Below, one piece after another: positions 16,423 through 25,066 of a DNA stretch of 64,000 nucleotides (its first letter is position 1; each line of letters begins with the position of its first letter). The DNA is taken from the NCBI GenBank assembly GCA_017304475.1, contig JAFKKV010000013.1, positions 248,001 through 312,000 on the forward strand, read 5' to 3'. A model generated the notes under the pieces. It did no database searches and was not told where the DNA came from. It worked only from the letters and a program-made list of their open reading frames with translations. This DNA comes from Hyphomicrobiales bacterium (lineage in GTDB: Bacteria > Pseudomonadota > Alphaproteobacteria > Rhizobiales > Phreatobacteraceae). Made by a program: the position numbers and the translations under genes.

Positions 16423-17253
16423 TCAATTCCCCTCGAAAACCGGCTTCTGCTTGGCGGCGAAAGCGTCGAAGGCGCGGCGGAAGTCCTGGGTGTCCATGCA
16501 GATCGCCTGGGCCATGGCCTCAGCCTCGATCGCCTCGTCCACCGACATGGTCCATTCCATGTGCAGCATGCGCTTGGTGATGCCATTGGCAAAGGTCGGG
16601 CCGGCCGAGATCTCCTCGGCGAGCGCGGTGGCCTCCGCCAACACCGCCTCGGGCGCAGCGAGCCGGTTGAAGAAGCCCCAGGCGAGCCCTTCGTCCGCCC
16701 CCATCATCCGGCCGGTATAGAGCAGCTCGGAGGCCCGCCCCTGACCGATGAGGCGCGGCAGGATGGCACAGGCGCCCATGTCGCAGCCGGCAAGCCCGAC
16801 CTTGTTGAACAGGAAGGCGACCTTGGCTTTCGCCGTGCCGATGCGCAGGTCGGACGCCATGGCCATGATGGCGCCGGCGCCGACGCAGATGCCGTCGATC
16901 GCGGCGACGATCGGCTGCGGACAGGCGCGCATCGCCTTGACCAGCTCGCCGGTCATGCGGGTGAATTGCAGAAGCCCCGGCATGTCGCGCTCGGTCAGCG
17001 GGCCGATGATCTCGAACACGTCGCCGCCCGCGCAGAAATTGCCGCCGGCGCCGGTGACCACGACGGTCTTGATCTCGGTGTCGAAGGCGAGCGCCCGGAA
17101 CAGGTCGCCCAGCTCGGCATAACTTTCGAAGGTCAGCGGGTTCTTCCGGTCCGGCCGGTTCAGCGTGATGGTGGCGACCTTGCCCTTCACCTCCCAGAGG
17201 AAATGCGTGGCTTTCCAATCGGTCAGGCGCTGGCGATGCGGGATGGTGTGCAT
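16423..17253 (-). CDS. enoyl-CoA hydratase/isomerase family protein
   Basis: The 276-residue crotonase-fold protein begins with [22 protein letters not shown]. The first oxyanion-hole segment is [17 protein letters not shown] and the second is [54 protein letters not shown]. One of the two usual catalytic glutamates is not evident (GLAGCDMGA), so isomerase, hydrolase or ring-opening chemistry remain possible as well as hydration. It lies between the SDR gene and the acyl-CoA dehydrogenase gene in the anthranilate-CoA operon and probably handles the alicyclic CoA intermediates. Confidence 0.88.
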   Translation of the reverse strand: MHTIPHRQRLTDWKATHFLWEVKGKVATITLNRPDRKNPLTFESYAELGDLFRALAFDTEIKTVVVTGAGGNFCAGGDVFEIIGPLTERDMPGLLQFTRMTGELVKAMRACPQPIVAAIDGICVGAGAIMAMASDLRIGTAKAKVAFLFNKVGLAGCDMGACAILPRLIGQGRASELLYTGRMMGADEGLAWGFFNRLAAPEAVLAEATALAEEISAGPTFANGITKRMLHMEWTMSVDEAIEAEAMAQAICMDTQDFRRAFDAFAAKQKPVFEGN

Positions 17254-17262
17254 GGCGTTTCC

Positions 17263-18075
17263 TCAGGCAATTTCGCCGCCGGCAACCGGCAAGGCGAGGC
17301 CGGTGACGGCGGCCGCTTCGTCGGACACGAGCCAGAGAACGGCATGGGCCACCTCCTCCGGCTTGATCAGGCGGCCGATGGGCATGGAGCGGGTCAGATC
17401 GGCCAGCGCGGCGTCCGGCGTCCGGCCGGTCTTGGCGACAATGGTCTCGATCGAGCCGGCGACGAGATCGGTCTCGGTGAAGCCGGGACAGACCGCGTTG
17501 ATGGTGACACCGGAGGTCGCGACTTCCCTTGCGAGCGCGCGGGTCAGCCCGACGACGCCGTGCTTGGCCGCGCAATAGGCGGAGACATAGGGATAGCCGG
17601 TCAGGCCGGCCGTCGAGGCGATGGTGACGATCCGGCCCCGGCCGCGCGCCAGCATGGCCGGCAGAACCAGCCGGATGCCGTCGAAGACGGAGGTCAGGTT
17701 GAGCGCGATCATCCGGTCGAAATGGCCGCGATCCAGGCGCTTGGCCGGCGCGGTCTCGGCATGGCCGGCATTGTTGACGAGAATGTCGATCGGACCTGCG
17801 GCCTCGGCTGCGCGCACCGCGCGCTCCAGCGCCTCGGGGTCGGTCACGTCGGCGATCGCAAAGGCGGCGGCATCGCCGGCCGCGACCGTTTCGGCAAGGC
17901 TTGCCTCGGTGCGGCCGAGCACGGTGACATGGACGCCAGCCTTCGCCAGTCCGCGGGCGACGGCGCGGCCGATGCCGCGACCACCGCCGGTGACCAGCGC
18001 ACGCTTGCCGGCCATGAGGCGACCCATCGTCGGAGGATGGGCGGATGAATCATCAACGGACCTTGCAACGACCAT
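17263..18075 (-). CDS. short-chain dehydrogenase/reductase (3-hydroxyacyl-CoA dehydrogenase-like)
   Basis: This is a classical SDR of 270 residues. The NAD(P) motif is TGGGRGIG, NNAG is present in DILVNNAGHAE, the catalytic Ser lies in IVTIASTAG, and YxxxK is YCAAKHG. In the operon it would oxidise a 3-hydroxyacyl-CoA formed by the hydratase. The start at 18075 has GGGAGG five bases upstream; the frame extends to 18129 but that part crosses the promoter palindrome. It is the first gene of the leftward operon, divergent from the fused monooxygenase gene across a gap holding two copies of the TTTArrCTTmAA motif. Confidence 0.9.
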   Translation of the reverse strand: MVVARSVDDSSAHPPTMGRLMAGKRALVTGGGRGIGRAVARGLAKAGVHVTVLGRTEASLAETVAAGDAAAFAIADVTDPEALERAVRAAEAAGPIDILVNNAGHAETAPAKRLDRGHFDRMIALNLTSVFDGIRLVLPAMLARGRGRIVTIASTAGLTGYPYVSAYCAAKHGVVGLTRALAREVATSGVTINAVCPGFTETDLVAGSIETIVAKTGRTPDAALADLTRSMPIGRLIKPEEVAHAVLWLVSDEAAAVTGLALPVAGGEIA

Positions 18076-18086
18076 CGCGACCTCCC

Positions 18087-18120
18087 GTCCGAATGTTTTA
18101 AGCTTCAAATAAATTTCGGC
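18087..18120. promoter_or_regulatory. candidate operator, TTTArrCTTmAA motif copy 2
   Basis: The sequence TTTAAGCTTCAAAT, flanked by CCGAAT and ATTTCGG half-arms, lies twelve bases upstream of the SDR start codon. The core is almost palindromic (TTTAAGCTTAAA). It matches the motif before the transporter operon and the one 50 bases to the right, and probably represses or activates the leftward operon. Confidence 0.6.
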
Positions 18121-18138
18121 AAGTGGCATGCGCCGGCT

Positions 18139-18173
18139 TGTCCGAATTTATTTTAGGCTTAAAGTAATTTGGA
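18139..18173. promoter_or_regulatory. candidate operator, TTTArrCTTmAA motif copy 3
   Basis: TTTTAGGCTTAAAGTAA lies within a larger imperfect inverted repeat whose ends are GTCCGAATTT and AATTTGGAC. It is about 90 bases upstream of the fused monooxygenase-reductase start. The pair of sites between divergent transcripts fits coordinated control by a dimeric regulator such as the MarR protein encoded at 7615. Confidence 0.6.
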
Positions 18174-18262
18174 CATTGCACCTGGGTTCGACGAATGACC
18201 GCCGCTGGCGATGGCCCGGCTTCCCGGCGAGCCCGTGGCCAACCTGATCGAGGAGACGCACC

Positions 18263-20596
18263 ATGCGGATCGCAGTGATTGGTGGCGGACCCGGCGGGCT
18301 CTATTTCGCCTGCCTGATGAAGAAGTGGCGCCCCTCGGTCGACATCACGGTGTTCGAGCGCAACAAGGCCGACGACACTTTCGGCTTCGGCGTGGTGTTC
18401 TCCGACGCGACCCTCGATATTTTCGAGCGTTATGACGCCGAGAGCTACCGGGCGATCACCGAGCATTTCGCTTATTGGGACGATATCGAAATCCACTTCA
18501 AGGACACGGTCCACCGGGTCGGCGGCAATGGCTTTTGCGGCTGCTCGCGCCAGACCCTCTTGATCCTGCTGCAGAACCGGGCGCGCGCGCTCGGCGTCGA
18601 TCTGCGGTTCGAGACCGAGGTCGACCCGGACCTCGCAGCTTTCGGGGATTACGACCTGGTGGTCGCTGCCGACGGCATCAATTCGCGTATCCGCGAGACA
18701 AACCGCGAGCACTTCCAGCCGGAGGTGGACCTGCGCCCCAACAAGTTCACCTGGATGGGCTCGACCCGCCCGCTCGACGCCTTCACCTTCTTTTTCCGCG
18801 AGACCGAGCACGGCATCTTCATTGCCCATACCTATCAATATGAGCCCGGCCGCTCGACCTGGGTGATCGAGACCGATCCCGACACCTTCGTCCGCGCCGG
18901 CCTCGACAAGCGCGACGAAGAGGCGTCTGCACGCTTCCTCGAAGGCGTCTTCGCCGAGGAATTGGCCGGTCACGGGCTGACCACCAACCGCTCGCTCTGG
19001 CGCCAGTTCCCGATGATCCGCACCCGGCGCTGGGTGAAGGACAATGCCGTGCTGCTCGGCGATGCCAAGGGCACCGCCCATTTCTCCATCGGCGCCGGCA
19101 CCAAGCTCGCCATGGAGGATTCGATCGCGCTGTTCGACGCCCTGAAAGCCAAGGCCACGGTGAAGGAAGCCCTCGCGGCCTACGAAACCGATCGCCGCGA
19201 GGAGGTCGAGCGCACCCAGCACGCCGCCGATGTGTCGCTGGTCTGGTTTGAGCATGTCGAACGCTTCGCCACCATGGACCCGCGCCAGTTCGCCTTCGGA
19301 CTGATGACCCGTTCCAAGGCGATCACCTATGACAACCTGCGCCTGCGCGCGCCGGACTTCGTCGAGACCACCGACCGGATGTTCGCCGAAGGCGTGCCGG
19401 GCGCAAACCTTGCCGCGACACGGCCGCCGCTGTTCCAGCCGCTGAAACTGCGCGAAATGACGGTCGAGAACCGGGCCGTGGTCTCACCCATGTGCATGTA
19501 TTCGGCCGTCGAGGGCGTACCGGTCGACTGGCACATGGTGCATTACGGCGCGCGGGCGATCGGCGGCGCCGGCCTTCTCTATACCGAGATGACCTGCGTG
19601 GCGCCGGATGCGCGGATCACGCCCGGCTGCACCGGCCTGTGGAACGACGCGCAGCAACAGGCCTGGACGCGCATCGTCGATTTCGCCCATGCCCATTCGC
19701 GGGCGAAGATCTGCCTGCAGCTCGGCCATGCCGGGCGCAAGGGCGCAACCAAGCTGATGTGGGAAGGCATGGACCGGCCGCTCGCGGAAGGCGCCTGGCC
19801 TGTCGTCTCGGCCTCGCCGCTCCCCTATTATCCCGACAGCCAGGTGCCGGCCGAACTCGATGCCGCCGGCATGGACCGGATCGTCGCTGAATTCGTCGCG
19901 GCGACCGGGCGTGGCATCCGCTGCGGCTTCGACATGCTGGAGCTGCATGCCGCCCACGGCTACCTGCTCGCATCCTTCCTGTCGCCATTGACCAACAAGC
20001 GCACCGACGCGTTCGGCGGGCCGGTGGAAAACCGGCTGCGCTTTCCGCTGCGGGTGTTCCACGCCGTGCGCGACGCCTGGCCGCGCGAAAAACCGATGTC
20101 GGTGCGCATCTCGGCGACCGACTGGGCCGAGGGCGGCATTTCGGAAGAGGATTCGATCGCCATCGCGCGGGCCTTCGCGGAAGCGGGCGCCGATCTCATC
20201 GACGTCTCGACCGGCCAGACCTCGACCGACAGCCGGCCGGTCTATGGCCGCATGTTCCAGACGCCCTTCTCGGATGCCATCCGCAACGAAGCCCGCGTCG
20301 CCACCATGTGCGTCGGCAACATCACGACCGCGGACCAGATGAACACCATCCTGGCCGCCGGCCGGGCCGACCTCGTGGCCCTGGGCCGACCCCACCTCGC
20401 CGATCCCTCCTTCATGCTGAAGGCCGCCGCCTGGTATGGCGTCGAGGCCTATCAGCCGGAGCAATATGCCCCGGGCAAGGACCAGGCGATGCGCAACGCG
20501 GTGAAGGACCGCGCCGACCTCGAGGCGCTGAAGGTCGCCGCCAAGCCGAAGCGGCACGCCCAGGGCACGTTCGACCAGAAGGCCGCCGCGGAGTGA
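18263..20596 (+). CDS. bifunctional 2-aminobenzoyl-CoA monooxygenase/reductase (flavin hydroxylase fused to old yellow enzyme)
   Basis: The 777-residue protein has two flavin domains. Residues 1-~375 are a class A flavoprotein monooxygenase: AVIGGGPGGLYFA at the N-terminus binds FAD and the GD motif is VLLGDAKGTAHFSIGAGTKLAMEDS. Residues ~390-770 are an old-yellow-enzyme-type FMN reductase: LFQPLKLREMTVENRAVVSPMCMYSA, LQLGHAGRKG and HAAHGYLLASFLSPLTNKRTDAFGG. This architecture is that of 2-aminobenzoyl-CoA monooxygenase/reductase described in Azoarcus evansii, which hydroxylates and reduces the ring without a dioxygenase. A salicylyl-CoA 5-hydroxylase-like role is the alternative; adjacency to a kynurenine pathway supports 2-aminobenzoyl-CoA. 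Confidence 0.9.
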   Translation: MRIAVIGGGPGGLYFACLMKKWRPSVDITVFERNKADDTFGFGVVFSDATLDIFERYDAESYRAITEHFAYWDDIEIHFKDTVHRVGGNGFCGCSRQTLLILLQNRARALGVDLRFETEVDPDLAAFGDYDLVVAADGINSRIRETNREHFQPEVDLRPNKFTWMGSTRPLDAFTFFFRETEHGIFIAHTYQYEPGRSTWVIETDPDTFVRAGLDKRDEEASARFLEGVFAEELAGHGLTTNRSLWRQFPMIRTRRWVKDNAVLLGDAKGTAHFSIGAGTKLAMEDSIALFDALKAKATVKEALAAYETDRREEVERTQHAADVSLVWFEHVERFATMDPRQFAFGLMTRSKAITYDNLRLRAPDFVETTDRMFAEGVPGANLAATRPPLFQPLKLREMTVENRAVVSPMCMYSAVEGVPVDWHMVHYGARAIGGAGLLYTEMTCVAPDARITPGCTGLWNDAQQQAWTRIVDFAHAHSRAKICLQLGHAGRKGATKLMWEGMDRPLAEGAWPVVSASPLPYYPDSQVPAELDAAGMDRIVAEFVAATGRGIRCGFDMLELHAAHGYLLASFLSPLTNKRTDAFGGPVENRLRFPLRVFHAVRDAWPREKPMSVRISATDWAEGGISEEDSIAIARAFAEAGADLIDVSTGQTSTDSRPVYGRMFQTPFSDAIRNEARVATMCVGNITTADQMNTILAAGRADLVALGRPHLADPSFMLKAAAWYGVEAYQPEQYAPGKDQAMRNAVKDRADLEALKVAAKPKRHAQGTFDQKAAAE

Positions 20597-21169
20597 TCAG
20601 GCGAGATCGGCGAGCTTGAACCGGACGGCGGCAAGCTCTGCCGCCAGGGGCGCGAGCGATTGCGCGGCGGTCAGCGTCTCGACGCTGCGATAGCGATCCG
20701 CGCCGGGATCGCGATGCACCGTCGTCTCCAGCTTCTGCGCATCGATCACCCAGAAGTCGGTGATGCCCGCCCTGGCCATCAAGGCCGCTTTCCGTCCGAG
20801 GTCGAAGCCAAGGCTTGAATCCGAGACCTCGATGACCAGCAATGCGCGGTCGGGGCCGAGCCGTTCGGCACCCGTGTCGCGATAGATGACGAAATCGGGT
20901 TCGACATAAGTCGTCTCCGACAATTGCAACGTCGGTTCTACGCCGACGTCCAGGTCGTCGGGAACGATCTTGGCCAAGAGCCGGTTCAGACGGTTTTGAA
21001 CGCGCTGATGGTGATTGTTCTTGGCGTTCATCGGGACGAACTCTCCCTCGATCAGTTCGAGCCGCTCGTCTGGGCTGATGATGCCGGTTTCGACCATGCG
21101 GAAGGCATCGTCGACGGTGAATGCCCGTCGCGGCAAGCCTTCGGCACCCTGGGTGACCATCACGTTCAT
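20597..21169 (-). CDS. Uma2 family endonuclease-like protein (DUF820)
   Basis: This 190-residue protein shows the PD-(D/E)XK-like pattern of the Uma2 family: YVEPDFVIYRD, then LLVIEVSDSSLGFDLGRKAALMARAGITDFWVID. The N-terminal MVETGIISPDERLELIEGEFVPM is also typical. The family is abundant in cyanobacteria and scattered in Proteobacteria, and its physiological role is not established. The ATG at 21169 is preferred over the GTG three bases earlier because GAGGAGG lies seven bases before it. It is convergent with the fused monooxygenase gene with no gap and is not obviously linked in function to either neighbour. Confidence 0.85.
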   Translation of the reverse strand: MNVMVTQGAEGLPRRAFTVDDAFRMVETGIISPDERLELIEGEFVPMNAKNNHHQRVQNRLNRLLAKIVPDDLDVGVEPTLQLSETTYVEPDFVIYRDTGAERLGPDRALLVIEVSDSSLGFDLGRKAALMARAGITDFWVIDAQKLETTVHRDPGADRYRSVETLTAAQSLAPLAAELAAVRFKLADLA

Positions 21170-21237
21170 CACGTGACCTCCTCGAACGCAATGCTAGCAC
21201 CAGCCGGGGCAAACTGCATCGCCGTTCGCGTCCGGCC

Positions 21238-22554
21238 TCACACCACCACGGCCTGGGCCTTCATGCCGGCGACGCCGAAGATGCGGCGATAGCGCTCGAT
21301 TTCCTCCTTCGGGCCGGTCGCCTTCAGGGGGTTGTCGGAGAGTTTCACCGCCGGCCGGCCATTGGCCTCGATCACCTTGCAGACCACCGAGATCGGCGCC
21401 AGGGCATCGGCATCGCCGTTCGGCATGCAGCCCTTGAAATCATTGGTGAGATTGGTGCCCCAGCCATAGCCGATGCGCACCCGGTCCTTGAAGTGACGGG
21501 CGGTCTGTTCGATCGAGTCGATATCCATGCCGTCGGACAGGATGACCAGCTTCTTCTTGGGGTCGCGCCCCTTGGCCGCCCACCAGCGGATCAGTTCCTC
21601 GGTGCCCTCGATCGGCTCCTTGGAATCCGGCCGCGCGCCGGTCCAGTCGGCGACCCAGTCGGGCGCATGGGCCAGGAAATGCTCGCTGCCGAAGCAATCG
21701 GGCAGGATGATCCGCATGTTCTGATCATAGATGCGCGCCCAGTCCTCCAGCACCCGATAGGGCGAGGCGAGCAGCTCGGCATCGCTCGTGGCGAGCGCCG
21801 CATAGACCATGGGCAGCTCGTGGGCGTTGGTGCCGATGGCCTCCAGGCCGAGATCCATGGCGAGCTTCATATTGGAGGTGCCGGTAAAGACATCCGGCCC
21901 GAGCGCGTCGGCCAGCGCCTCCATCATCCATTGCTGCCAGAGATAGCCGTGGCGGCGGCGGGTGCCGAAATCGGAGATCTTGAGGCTGCCGACCTCATCC
22001 TTCAGCCGGCGCAGGCGCTTGATCTTGTCCCAGGCCTTGGCCTTGGCATTGGCGTAGAGGATGTCGAGTTCGAGCTTCGACAGCGTGCGCATGGTGGCAC
22101 GCGCGCGCAGCTCGTTGACGATGGCGAGCGACTGCACCTCCCACATGGTGGTGGCGGCCCAGTTGCCGGCGAAGCGCAGCTCGTACTGGCCGTCGCGCTT
22201 GGTCAGCTCGTAGTCCGGCAGCCGGAAATCCTTGAGATAAGCGAGATAGTCGGGCCCGAAAATGCGCTCGCGGCCATAAAAGGTGTTGCCGGCAAGCCAG
22301 ATCAGCTCGCGCTGGGTGAATTTCAGATTGCGCGCGTGGTCGAGCTGTTCGCGCAGTTCGCGCTCGTCGACCACCTCGGCGAGGCGAACCGTCTTCGTGC
22401 GGTTGTTCAGGGCGAAGGTGGCGGTCACATCCGGGTAGAAACGCCGGATCAGCTGCTGCATCGAGAATTTGTAATAGTCGGAATCGAGCAGCGACCGAAT
22501 GATCGGGTCGAGCTTCCACGTGTGATTGTAGACGCGGGTGGCAATGTCGACCAT
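21238..22554 (-). CDS. pncB: nicotinate phosphoribosyltransferase
   Basis: The 438-residue enzyme joins nicotinate to PRPP in NAD salvage, coupled to ATP hydrolysis. [32 protein letters not shown] is the N-terminal signature. FGTRRRH and [32 protein letters not shown] contain the phosphate-binding residues and the regulatory histidine that is phosphorylated. [36 protein letters not shown] closes the active site. The length is normal for the bacterial enzyme. It lies 130 bases downstream of modB on the same strand and may be co-transcribed by chance rather than function. Confidence 0.95.
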   Translation of the reverse strand: MVDIATRVYNHTWKLDPIIRSLLDSDYYKFSMQQLIRRFYPDVTATFALNNRTKTVRLAEVVDERELREQLDHARNLKFTQRELIWLAGNTFYGRERIFGPDYLAYLKDFRLPDYELTKRDGQYELRFAGNWAATTMWEVQSLAIVNELRARATMRTLSKLELDILYANAKAKAWDKIKRLRRLKDEVGSLKISDFGTRRRHGYLWQQWMMEALADALGPDVFTGTSNMKLAMDLGLEAIGTNAHELPMVYAALATSDAELLASPYRVLEDWARIYDQNMRIILPDCFGSEHFLAHAPDWVADWTGARPDSKEPIEGTEELIRWWAAKGRDPKKKLVILSDGMDIDSIEQTARHFKDRVRIGYGWGTNLTNDFKGCMPNGDADALAPISVVCKVIEANGRPAVKLSDNPLKATGPKEEIERYRRIFGVAGMKAQAVVV

Positions 22555-22684
22555 GGGACGCTCAGGCGCGAGGACGAAGGGGCCGGGACCATAGCAAGGC
22601 CGGCTCGGCCCTGAACACTGGTCCGGTGAGCCATTTACCGCAAGGCAGCTGCGTCCCTGCCGGACAGCTTGGGCCCGCTTGCGC

Positions 22685-23380
22685 TCAGACGCCCTGGATG
22701 CGGGCGCCGGCGCGCCGGGCGAACCACTCGGACACGACGAGGGCTGCGAGCGCGACGACGACTGCGATGATGGTCAGCCTGAGTGCCGGGCCATCACCGC
22801 CGGGCGCCTGGGTATAGGTGTAGATCGCCGCCGAAATGGTCTGGGTCTCGCCCGGAATATTCGAGACGAAGGTGATGGTCGCGCCGAATTCGCCGAGCGC
22901 CTTGGCGAAGCAGAGCACCATGCCGGCCAGGATGCCCGGCAAGGCGAGCGGCAAGGTGACCGTGAAGAACACGCTGAACGGCCCGGCGCCAAGCGTCGAG
23001 GCTGCTTGTTCGAGCTTCACATCGGCGGCCTCGATCGAGAGCCTGATGGCGCGGACCAGCAACGGAAAGCCCATGACCGCACAGGCAAGCGCCGCGCCGG
23101 TCCAGCGAAACGAGAAGACGATGCCGAAATTGTCGGCGAGGAAGCCGCCGATCGGGCCACGCCGACCCATGGTCAGCAGCAGCATGTAGCCGGTGACCAC
23201 GGGCGGCAGCACCAGCGGCAGGTGGATCAGCCCGTCGAGGATCGCCTTGCCCCAGAACTGCTTGCGGGCCAGGAGCCAGGCCAGCGCGACACCCAACGGC
23301 AGCGCCGCAACCGTTGCCCACAGCGCCACCCTGAGCGACAGCTCGATCGCCACCCATTCTTCCGCCGTCACCGCAAACAT
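22685..23380 (-). CDS. modB: molybdate ABC transporter permease
   Basis: This 231-residue membrane protein has the ModB pattern. [42 protein letters not shown] is near the N-terminus, and the coupling loop is [56 protein letters not shown]. About five hydrophobic helices are visible. The start at 23380 begins [21 protein letters not shown]; upstream sequence in the same frame is Arg/Pro-rich and is rejected. Unusually, no modA or modC adjoins it: the neighbours are pncB and a divergent tripartite transporter. A ModC-type ATPase appears about 40 kb away at the right edge of the window. Confidence 0.92.
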   Translation of the reverse strand: MFAVTAEEWVAIELSLRVALWATVAALPLGVALAWLLARKQFWGKAILDGLIHLPLVLPPVVTGYMLLLTMGRRGPIGGFLADNFGIVFSFRWTGAALACAVMGFPLLVRAIRLSIEAADVKLEQAASTLGAGPFSVFFTVTLPLALPGILAGMVLCFAKALGEFGATITFVSNIPGETQTISAAIYTYTQAPGGDGPALRLTIIAVVVALAALVVSEWFARRAGARIQGV

Positions 23381-23592
23381 GCCCTGCCCCCAATGCTGAT
23401 CCGGCCATGTTAGACGGCCGGGCGCGCCGGGGCGAGAGTGCAGTGCGACGCAGCGCGCAACCGCTGGTGCGGCTGGACGGGCTTGCCAGTGGATGGCGGC
23501 GCGCCGCGCCCGTGATGCATGCGACAATCGGTTGCGCCGCTGGCTCAGTTCTGCATGATCCCCTCATCGCGCCCCAGAAGGTCAATCCGCCG

Positions 23593-24570
23593 ATGATGAT
23601 CAAGACATTCCTTCGCGCCGCGGCGCTCATGGCCGTCACGGCGCTGGCGACATCCGCCTCGGCGCAGCAATGGCCGTCCAAGCCGGTCACCATCGTTTCC
23701 GGTTTCTCGGCCGGTTCCGGGCCGGACATCGTGTTGCGCCTGGTGCAGGAACCGCTGGAGCGCGAGCTCGGCGCCACCTTCGTGCTCGAGCAGCGTGTCG
23801 GCGCCGCCGGCAATATCGCCTCGGACCTGGTCGCCAAGGCGCGGCCGGACGGCTACACGCTGCTGCTCGGCACCTCCGGCACCCATGGCATCAATGCCGC
23901 GCTCTACCGCCGGCTGCCCTTCGATGTCGAGAACGACTTCACGCCGATCACGCCGATCCTCAATGTCTCGAACGTGCTGGCGATCAATCCGGACGTGATC
24001 GACGCCAAGACGATCGAGGAGTTCATCGCCAAGGTGAAAGCCAATCCGGGCAAGTTCAACTTCGCCTCGACCGGCAACGGCACGGGCACCCATCTCGCCT
24101 TTGCCGAGTTCAATGCGCGTGCCGGCCTCGACATGGTGCATGTCGCCTATCGCGGCGGCCCGGAGGCGCTGCAGGCCGTGGTGACGGGCGAGGCCTGCTG
24201 CATCTTCAACCAGGTCCAGTCGGTGCTCGGCCAATACCGCGCCGGCCGCGTGCGCCTGCTCGGCGTCACCACGCCGACCCGGGTGGAGGCCATTCCCGAT
24301 ATCCCGACCATCGATGCGGCCGGACTGAAGGGTTATGAGAGCTTCATCTGGTTCGGCCTGTTCGGACCGAAGGGACTCGACCCGGCCATTGCTGAGCGGA
24401 TCAACGCCGCCATGAAGAAGGTGCTGGAGATCCCGCAGATCCGCGCCCGCCTCGCCGAGCTCGGCAACACCCCGCGCTGGGAAACCATGGCCGCCTTCCG
24501 CGACACCGTCCGGCGCGACCGGACCGCCTGGGCCGATGTCGTGCGCCGCTCCGGCGCGTCCGTCGATTGA
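23593..24570 (+). CDS. Bug-family tripartite tricarboxylate transporter substrate-binding protein
   Basis: The 325-residue periplasmic receptor (TctC/Bug) has a signal peptide (MMIKTFLRAAALMAVTALATSASA) and begins WPSKPVTIVSGFSAGSGPDIVLRL. Typical motifs are VEQRVGAAGNIAS-like VLEQRVGAAGNIASDLVAKARPDGYTLLL and VAYRGGPEALQAVVTGE. Unlike the other Bug genes in this window it is followed at once by the membrane subunits TctB and TctA, so it is a complete transporter. The two ATGs at 23593 and 23596 are adjacent, with AGAAGG upstream. The ligand, probably a carboxylate, cannot be assigned. Confidence 0.9.
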   Translation: MMIKTFLRAAALMAVTALATSASAQQWPSKPVTIVSGFSAGSGPDIVLRLVQEPLERELGATFVLEQRVGAAGNIASDLVAKARPDGYTLLLGTSGTHGINAALYRRLPFDVENDFTPITPILNVSNVLAINPDVIDAKTIEEFIAKVKANPGKFNFASTGNGTGTHLAFAEFNARAGLDMVHVAYRGGPEALQAVVTGEACCIFNQVQSVLGQYRAGRVRLLGVTTPTRVEAIPDIPTIDAAGLKGYESFIWFGLFGPKGLDPAIAERINAAMKKVLEIPQIRARLAELGNTPRWETMAAFRDTVRRDRTAWADVVRRSGASVD

Positions 24571-24597
24571 CGAGAGGGCTTAGGGTCCGCACCCGCC

Positions 24598-25053
24598 ATG
24601 CAACGCCTTGTTCCCTATCTGCGGCGGGCCGACCTCTGGGCCGGCCTGATGTTCCTGGCCTGGGGTCTGTTCGCCCTGTTCGTCGGTTCCGACTATCCGC
24701 TCGGCCGCGCCGGCCGGGTCGGGCCGGGTTATGTGCCACGCCTGCTCGGCTTCCTGCTCTGCGGCATCGGCCTCCTCCTGGCGCTTCGCTCGCCCTGGAC
24801 GGCGCAGGAGGCCGACACGACGGTCGCCTGGCGGCCCTTGGTCCTGATCATCGGCTCGGTGCTGCTGTTCGCCGCGCTCCTGAACAATGCGGGCCTGATC
24901 GTCGCGATCATCGCCAGCGTCGGCGTCGCCAATTTCGCCGCGCCCGACAATGGCTGGCGCACCGGCCTGGTGCTCGGCCTCGTCATGTCGGCTTTTGCCT
25001 GGGCGCTGTTCGTGCGCGCCCTGGGACTGCCGATCCCGGTCTTCATGCCATGA
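24598..25053 (+). CDS. tripartite tricarboxylate transporter small membrane subunit, TctB family
   Basis: This small membrane protein of 151 residues has about four hydrophobic helices. LWAGLMFLAWGLFALFVGSDYPLGRAGRVGPGYVPRLLGFLLCGIGLLL is the characteristic TctB N-terminal half, including the conserved G-P-G-x-x-P motif. It starts 27 bases after the receptor gene and ends 13 bases before the large subunit, consistent with a tctCBA-type operon. Its role is to assist the TctA channel in secondary transport driven by an ion gradient. Confidence 0.88.
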   Translation: MQRLVPYLRRADLWAGLMFLAWGLFALFVGSDYPLGRAGRVGPGYVPRLLGFLLCGIGLLLALRSPWTAQEADTTVAWRPLVLIIGSVLLFAALLNNAGLIVAIIASVGVANFAAPDNGWRTGLVLGLVMSAFAWALFVRALGLPIPVFMP

Positions 25054-25066
25054 TCGCCCAATCGCA

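Noticed and set aside
15202..18048. Very long open frame (about 950 codons) on the plus strand opposite the acyl-CoA dehydrogenase, hydratase and SDR genes
   Set aside because: Its composition is Arg/Gly/His/Asp-rich with no recognisable domain, and it lies wholly antisense to conserved genes; such frames arise from GC-rich codon usage.
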